From positions 2,666,001 to 2,730,000 of the forward strand of contig JAALGY010000023.1 of assembly GCA_032358165.1 (NCBI GenBank): a stretch of DNA of 64,000 nucleotides, in the 5' to 3' direction. This document shows positions 57,947 to 64,000 of the stretch, in pieces. A model generated the notes under the pieces. The model was given only the letters and a program-made list of their open reading frames with translations. It did not search any database and had not been told where the DNA came from. Both the position numbers and the translations under genes were made by a program. Each line of letters starts with the position of its first letter. The first letter of the stretch is position 1. This DNA is from Diplosphaera chodatii (Eukaryota > Chlorophyta > Trebouxiophyceae > Prasiolales > Stichococcaceae).

Positions 57947-59490
57947 CTACAGTTTCGCAACCTTGGCTTTGCCCTGCAGCCGTGCCATCACGCCGCCGAG
58001 GGCCTTTGTCACTGCAGGTGTCTCGAGCATTGCCCATGCCTCTGCGGCCTCGGCCTCTGCCTGCTCCTCCCAGGCACGCCCAAAGTCGCCATGTAGCCGC
58101 TCCTTTGTGATCTGCCGTCCCCAGTCAGGCAGCGCAAGCACCTGCAGCATGACAACCGGCAGCTTCTTTACATGCCAACCGGTTCCTCGAACAAAGGGGT
58201 GCTACATCCTGCAGCAGATGGCGCCATGAAGCACCTGCATGCTGATCACTTCTCTGAGCAGCCACCACACCATCCGCGCTGACCTGCTTCATGGCGGCCT
58301 CTGCGGCTGACAGCAGCTGTGGCGTAGGCACCACGCGGTCAATGAGGCCCAGCTGCAGCGCCTCCTGCGGGCTGGCCAGTTTGGCAAACTGCAGCAGCGG
58401 CCCCGCCCTGCCCGCGCCTGAAGATTGCACAGCATGTGTTAGGAGGCACCACACAGCAATGCCATGAAAAGCAAACAAGCGCCATGCAGTAACTGCACAA
58501 CAAACCATCCTATCGGAGGGTGTTGCAGTGCGTGAAAAGGCTGGGCCCTGACCCCCAAAGAGAACTGGCATAGCTAAACAAGGATGGGAGTGGTGGGGCT
58601 CACCAATCACACGGACCATGTTCTGCGCCCAGAAGTCGGGCACCGGGATGCCCAGCGCCACCTCGTTGAGGCCCATGTGCCCGCTGTCCGTCATGATGCG
58701 CATGTCACAGCTGCAGCGCACAGCGCCACACCTCAGCAACTCGTGTCAGTCAGCTTCAGGCTTGTTTGGACCTCTTTGCCAGCACCTTTGTATGTCGAGG
58801 TTTGCAAGGGTTCACAGCGCACTGGCTGGTCATCAAACAGGTGGCACACAAGCAGTGCAGGCCGGCCGCGCTGCGCACCAGAGCGCCATGCAGCAGCCGC
58901 CGGCGGGGCAGGCGCCACGGATGGCGGCCACGGTGATCAGCGGGCTGCGGCGCAGGCGAGCCAGGAATGTGGTCTGTGTAATCCAGAAGTCAGCATGGCG
59001 CGCCCTGCTGGTGCTGGGTGCATGCAGCTCCTGCAGGCATGCACATGTTGCACTGCGTGATTGGTGGCCGCAGCCTGGGAGATCAAGTGCTCCACAGCAG
59101 TTTGTTGCACCAGTGCAGTCAATAAACCGAGCCTGGCAGCCTTTCAAACAACAAGCAGCACCTTCAGGTCGTTGCCAGCCGTGAACACATCACGCTTCAG
59201 GCCGGAGGCCCAGATGACACCCCGCACTGCCTCATCTGCTTCCAGCTGCTCAAGTGTCGCGAGCAGCTCACGCCTGCAGCATTGACATGAGACCGTACAC
59301 ACACCTCCTCCAGCCCCATCACTACTAGCCAGATGTCAACATCAGCTATCTGATGCAGCACGGTTATGGATCAATGACAGCGGCATGCGGCTCACCATAG
59401 CCCCAGGTCCATTGAGTTCACCGGCTCACGGGCAATGGTGGCCACCGCAAACCCCTCCGCCCGTCGCTCTACCGTCACAACACGCGCCAT
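57947..59490 (-). CDS. Delta3,Delta2-enoyl-CoA isomerase (crotonase family) with peroxisomal-type C-terminus
   Basis: This crotonase-fold enzyme moves the double bond of unsaturated enoyl-CoAs so that beta-oxidation can proceed. The ATG at 59490 reads MARVVTVERRAEGFAVATIA then EPVNSMDLG. Next come LATLEQLEADEAVRGVIWAS with GLKRDVFTAGNDLKV (near 59210), TFLARLRRSPLITVAAIRGA with CPAGGCCMALWCD (near 58920), MRIMTDSGHMGLNEVALGIP (near 58690), GRAGPLLQFAKLASPQEALQ with LGLIDRVVPTPQLLSAAEAA (near 58370) and a last exon LQVLALPDWGRQITKERLHG ending KVAKL at the TAG at 57947. The oxyanion-hole blocks FTAGNDL and RGACPAGGC and the GLNE acid motif are intact and resemble ECI1/DCI most closely. The terminal AKL fits a PTS1 peroxisome signal. 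Confidence 0.9.
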
Positions 59491-61045
59491 GCTGGCTGCA
59501 GTGCACAACACAGCATCTGGACTTATGAGCAGCAAGGAACAGCGAAAGGAGACAACGGACGCTAGTGCTGCTCTCAGTTCAGGTCTCCATGTTTTTTCCT
59601 CAGGCCTGCTTTGCAGGTAGGTAGAACGAAAGTTTGTTGGTCATCATCGAGCAAGCCACACTACAAGGTCAATAACTGGCAAGCCCGCAAGGATTAGCAG
59701 GCAAACAGATCTGTGACACTGCCGTCAGGTATTTCCTTTTCATTGCCATTGCTGTTGGCTGACAGCGTCGCAAAGGTGTCCTAAGATGTGAGGGTTTGTT
59801 GCATCATCCGGCAGGTTGATGTGTGCATTTGTGTGATTGCAGGCGTCATCGGGCATGCAGTCGTGAGAGTCAGTAAGAACGCAGCTCGTTTTGTCGTCAC
59901 TTCATGTGTGTCGGACAACGGATATGAGTCAATCATCATCCTCTCGTGGTGCTGAATAAAAAGCCATGTGGAACGTGAAGTAGCCAGATGGCATCACATC
60001 GTGTGGAAGTGTTTGGGGTAGTGTTCAGTCACCCACCGCTGGATTGCCTTCTTCTGAACGCTCCGAATGACTGCTCTCAGGCTCCTCGCAGCGGTGCGAA
60101 TGAATACTCTCAGGCTCCTTGCAGCGGTGTGCACTGATCTGCAGCTCCAAGCACGATGTACGTCAGTTGCATGGCGGCTGCCACTTTTCTGGCAGCCTCC
60201 GGCTGCCGTAAGGATCGTTGCTTTTCTCAGGTGAATAATCGGGGCGTAACACAGCCTATAGCACACAGGCTGCGCGCACAGGGGTATCTGAGGATGCTAA
60301 ATGCACATGGGATCAACTTCACGGATGCACGTGACGTTGGTCAATCCAGCCCTCATCGTAGATGTGCTATAGTGTCTCTCATGTGGAGAGATCTCAAAGA
60401 TTATGTGTAAATCATCGGGCAATGCCATGCTGTAACACGCGAGGAGCAATAGGCTCGGTAAACATGCAGGCGGCGCAGTGAGATTGTTCACCTGATGGAA
60501 CTTGGCCGCGTTTTGCCACACTGCACAGTGGCAGCAGATAGTAAATGCTCTCGCTGTGATCCTCTCGGACTAGGGAGGACAACGCCGAGCCATACAGCAG
60601 TCAATAAACGAAGATGGTTTCAGTACACCACCTGATCGACAGAGGTGCCTGCAACACACTGTCGGTCCCTGGTAGTGTTGCCTTCCTGTGCACCTTCTAA
60701 TATGTCCAACATTGACTGCTGGTAGCTTGCGGAAGATGGCCATGTGAGCCGGCTGCGCAGGATGCAGACTGCAGACCGTAAGCAAGCTGACAATACTGCT
60801 TGTAAGCCCTACTGTGGAGCAGCGTCTGCAGCTCAGCCAGGAGCCCTGCAGGAGCCAGCTCTGCAAGAAATTGCATGGCACACGCATATTCATCCCACAT
60901 TCGTGGAGGTAGAGTTTGCACATGCCGCTGGCCGCCCACACTGCAGCATAACCCGTCGGGTGCAAGCCCCAAGGTGCCAATTCTCGTGCAGTAGAGCAAT
61001 GTGATCCGCCAATGCGCAGCGCCCAGCAAACAGCCTGCTGTAGAC
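59491..61045. other. 1.55-kb divergent region between enoyl-CoA isomerase and LSM8
   Basis: It should hold both promoters. A 33-bp tandem repeat lies at 60065-60130. A minus-strand stretch near 60780-60910 (MWDEYACAMQFLAELAPAGL...) has a coding-like look but no recognisable family and no clear gene structure, so I do not call it. Nothing else is supported. Confidence 0.4.
60065..60130. repeat. Imperfect tandem repeat, 2 x 33 bp
   Basis: Copies at 60065-60097 and 60098-60130 differ at four positions. Both contain ctctcaggctcct and gcagcggtg. They lie in non-coding DNA. Confidence 0.85.
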
Positions 61046-61879
61046 ATGGCCACAGGAGACACTGGACTAGCTGACCTTGTCGACAGTAAGCTTGCTCATG
61101 ATCGTTTCAAACCTCAGTCCTGCATGTGCTGCATGCAATGCGACAGTCCTTTGGCGACGGGCGTGACAGTGTCCTGTTCATGCCTTGCAGCAACGATCTC
61201 GGTCATCTCAAACGACGGTCGCAACATCGTAGTAAGTAGACCTTATGCTCTGTATAGGCGATGCAACATACGGTGTCAGATTGCATTTGCGGGGTTGGTG
61301 ACATACGGTGTGCTAACCTTTGCAGGGTACACTGCGGGGCTACGATCAGGCCACAAACTTGATCTTGGACGACGCAGTTGAGCGCGTATACTCCACAAAG
61401 GTCAGCTATGTGAAATATACCACAAGCTACCGATCGTGCCATGTGTGACATGTCATTGGCGTGAGCAATTTGCCGTGCGCGAGCAACCTGCCGGCAGAGT
61501 GCAAATGCTATCTGGTGTCTACAGGCGGGTGTAGAGGAGATAGAGCTGGGCCTGTACGTCATTCGCGGCGACAACATGTGCGACACACAGCTTGCCTTGG
61601 TGGACTGTCCTCAGATTGCTCCTGCTAGACACAACGCACCAAATGACACGATCTGTCTCTGTGTCCTATGCAGTGCGGTTGTTGGCGAGGTTGACGATGA
61701 TCTGAACAGGCAAGTGCATCTGGCCAAGCCGTGTACCGTCGCCATTGATCACTGTCCACTTTCTGTGTGGCAAATCGTTATGTGCCTCATGCACCTTCAG
61801 CAGCTGTTTGGCTCCGTTGTGCAGGGACATTGACTTGAGCAGCATTAGGGCAGCGCCGCTGAAGCCATTGATACACTGA
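61046..61879 (+). CDS. LSM8: U6 snRNA-associated Sm-like protein LSm8
   Basis: LSm8 defines the nuclear LSm2-8 ring that binds the 3' end of U6 snRNA. Six exons can be placed: 61046-61085, 61191-61231, 61326-61400, 61525-61577, 61674-61709 and 61825-61879. The protein, about 100 residues, reads MATGDTGLADLVD, TTISVISNDGRNIV, GTLRGYDQATNLILDDAVER with VYSTK, AGVEEIELGLYVIRGDN, IAVVGEVDDDLNR and DIDLSSIRAAPLKPLIH. It carries the Sm1 motif (V.s.DGR...G.L.g.D...NliL) and the Sm2 motif (YVIRGDN). Length and tail match LSm8, not LSm1. The last intron (61710-61824) uses a GC donor (AG|GCAAGT). With a nearby GT donor instead, the protein would lose its conserved tail. All other introns are GT-AG. It converges on COQ6. 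Confidence 0.95.
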
Positions 61880-62108
61880 CCGTTAAGTAGAGCGGAGGAC
61901 CACATGCAGCAGCCACTGGGCATGGTCAGATATCAATTTCAGCTGGAACTTGGGCGCAGGAGGCAGCTGTTCAAGGGGAGGACATCAATGGCAGCAGTCG
62001 CATGAGCGGTCGTGATCTCAGGCTCGTGACGAGCAAAACCAGTGAAAATCAGCAACAGCAGGGATCGCACACATCCGTTTCCAATGTCGCAGAGTCACAA
62101 CGTTGTAC

Positions 62109-64000
62109 TCATGCCCAGCCCATGGCATAGCGCATAATCCGCTGCTTGACTGGTGGGGTGGCATTCAAGGCATCCAGCCCAAAGCTGCGCACTGCAGCCA
62201 GTGGTCCAGACTGTGGTTTGAACATGCGCCCAAGCACGTCCAGTGCACCCATCATGGTCACATTTGCGCGCTGCCGCGGCCCCTCGTAAGACGCCTGTGT
62301 CACAAGGGGCACAGGAGGGTTGGGCATCTACAGCAATGGCCTTTCAGCCTGCTGTCTGGGTTGTGCAGTCTGTGCAGTGCCTGGCGTCTTGGCTGGACAT
62401 ACACTGTGTAAGGAGCTCCTAAGCCCAAAACCCTTCACTTCACCAACCATATGATTCTTGAAGGATTTGAGGGCAGCTCACTGCCAGGAAGTCGTCATCG
62501 CCGATGTCGGTGCCACTCTGCACCGCCTCCGCCACCGACTCCGCCAGGGCGGCCGCGTCTGCCAGGCCCAGGTTCACGCCCTGCCCCGCCAGGGGGTGCA
62601 CCGCGTGCGCCGCGTCGCCGATCAACGCCACCCGCCGCCGCACATACCTGCATGAGGTGCACTGACAGAACGCTGAGCGGTATGTGATACCAGACCCGTG
62701 TCTTTGCTCCGCCGCCACATGCACCACACCACCAATAGGCCCTCGCACTGTTAGATGCACCCGTTTCAGCGCACTGTTGCCTGCTGTCCACAGCAACCGC
62801 TATCTGTCATGCCCACGACCAGCAAGCTTATCTAAGCGCATGTGTTTCCGCGACTTGCTGTGGTACTTGTACATGCTGCTGTCGGCCGCACCTGCCAGCA
62901 TGGCACAGCTGCAGCGGGAAGGACCGCGGCGGGCCGCCCACCCAGCCTGTCACCAGCGGCGGCGACCTGAAGTCGCTGCTGCTGTCACTGCCGGAGCCCC
63001 TGCCGAGGCCGCTGTCGCCGCCTGACAGCCAGTGCCGCATCCCTGACGTCAGCGGCGAGGCGGGTGTTGCGGCACGATTGCCCAGCGCCCCGTTGGTTGC
63101 TGCTGCAAAGTCCGCTGGCGAGCTGTCCTCCAACTGCTTTGCCTACAGTGCGGATATGTCTTCAGCTGCGTACTGGCTGGTGCTTGGACATGGCTAGCAG
63201 TTCTGGATCACGACAGCACCTCCTTCAGCACCATGAACACATTCTCGATCGTGCTCCCAGCGCCCCTGCTTGCATGACGAGCTCACGCGTCACCTGCTCA
63301 GGCGTGGTGGACCACACGATGTTGGACAAGCCGCTGCGCACGGGCAGCAGCGCCAGCGGCCCTGTAGCCAGGAAGCGCTGCCATGCTATATCGTTGCCCG
63401 CCGGCTGCGTCGACACAGTCGCCACGACGCCCCGCTGCCCGTAGCCCCAGCTGATGGTGCGCAACCCCGCAGCTGCACGTATCCTGCAGAGTCATGACGA
63501 AGATGTCTGTGAGTACAGAACCTGTAATCCGCGTCGCCTGGCCCTGCCGCCACCAAGCCTCCACGGACGCACGGATTATGAAGGCATTGCGCCTAAGAAC
63601 GCCATTGACACAGCCTGTGCCTTGGGCATGCCCCCGCTTGCGAGTGCTGCAGCCCATACATGCATGGACAACACTGCCAGGACAACACTGCCAGCCATCG
63701 TTAACATCTGCCTGACCGCAGGCAGGGTTGCCAACCATCCCACACGCCAGTCGCCCACCTGGAGTTGGCGCCATCGGCACCCACCAGCAGGCGCGCTTGT
63801 ATGCTGCGCCCACCATCCAGCTGCAGGTGGTTGAGGCCGCGGCCCTCGCCTGTGCAGCTGAAGTTGACTTCACCCTGCTTCTTGACGGTGGAAACGCACG
63901 CCTGGTGTTCACGACGGCTGGGCAGAGCAGCCGCAAACTTGAGGCCTGATGTCATGAGGTGTGCCATGGAGAGGCCATAGAGCTGGAGCTGTGGATTCTG
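62109..64000 (-). CDS. COQ6: Ubiquinone biosynthesis FAD monooxygenase COQ6, N-terminus beyond the right edge
   Basis: COQ6 is a mitochondrial flavin monooxygenase that hydroxylates the ubiquinone ring. Visible exons: [20 protein letters not shown] then GANS (near 63780), the FAD-domain middle motif; [20 protein letters not shown] with [20 protein letters not shown] and [18 protein letters not shown] (63460-63270); [20 protein letters not shown] then [20 protein letters not shown] (near 62600), the GD..H..HP..GQG.N flavin-contact motif; and [20 protein letters not shown] with [13 protein letters not shown], ending at the stop at 62109. AWQRFL..GP.ALLP and the C-terminal RQ.IMR.AMG block are typical of COQ6 rather than other UbiH-like enzymes. 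The Rossmann GxGxxG and the targeting peptide lie outside the window. Confidence 0.92.

Noticed and set aside
60697..61062. Minus-strand frame near LSM8 (MWDEYACAMQFLAELAPAGL...) as a gene
   Set aside because: Looks faintly coding but no family, no convincing exon joins, and it overlaps the LSM8 promoter and first exon.
1..64000. Bacterial operon, phage or CRISPR content
   Set aside because: No spaced direct repeats of CRISPR type, no phage structural or integrase genes, and every recognised gene has spliceosomal introns.
1..64000. tRNA or rRNA genes
   Set aside because: I looked for TΨC-type GGTTCGAAxCC boxes paired with acceptor stems and for conserved rRNA stretches and saw none I could support by eye. 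A covariance-model search would be decisive.

Overview
This is nuclear DNA from a eukaryotic photosynthetic organism, almost certainly a green alga (Chlorophyta). The genes are cut into many short exons by small introns with GTGAGC/GTGCGC-type donors and TGCAG acceptors. The predicted proteins include plastid products (the CPP1 J-like chaperone, a fibrillin, an FtsHi-type AAA protein, a fused HisIE enzyme) next to eukaryotic housekeeping proteins. No species can be named from sequence alone. Open reading frames cross introns and are poor guides here, so I joined exons by hand from protein-family landmarks and splice signals. Gene ends marked by recognised termini are firm; some starts and internal exons are approximate.

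Layout. 1-1261 (-): RWP-RK transcription factor, cut by the left edge. 1781-5130 (-): PRP17/CDC40, divergent from MRS2 Mg2+ transporter (5674-9020, +). Then an AT-rich island, a TPT/DMT sugar-phosphate-type transporter (10065-12146, +) and CPP1 (12906-14863, +). NAMPT (15423-18563, -) is divergent from MMADHC (18935-20304, +), followed by two unassigned exons and a TIGR00027-type methyltransferase (20758-22775, +). A fibrillin (22966-24122, -) is divergent from a CCR4-like exonuclease-fold protein with lost catalytic residues (24562-27530, +). An F-box protein (27780-29467, -) is divergent from NELF-C/D (29973-33953, +); a MYND-finger protein follows (35754-37602, +). Three minus-strand genes lie head-to-tail with tiny gaps: a 79-aa membrane protein, DPH4 and an unknown (41314 down to 38281). 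On the plus strand come HisIE (41694-43393) and FtsHi (43702-49737). DDX1 (50014-54850, -) is divergent from SEN54 (55556-57411, +). Enoyl-CoA isomerase (57947-59490, -), LSM8 (61046-61879, +) and COQ6 (62109 to beyond the right edge, -) close the window.

Functionally the window is rich in RNA biology (PRP17, LSM8, DDX1, SEN54, NELF-C/D, a CCR4-fold protein), plus organelle maintenance (CPP1, FtsHi, fibrillin, MRS2), cofactor metabolism (NAMPT, MMADHC, COQ6) and translation-factor modification (DPH4). The most notable observations are the predicted catalytically dead CCR4-fold protein with a myristoylation-like N-terminus, the tight three-gene run with 48-base and 156-base gaps that looks polycistronic, the DDX1/SEN54 divergent pair, NELF-C/D and NAMPT in an alga, a GC-AG intron in LSM8, and a duplicated splice acceptor in NELF-C/D. 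I found no transposon, CRISPR array, tRNA or rRNA gene that I can support.
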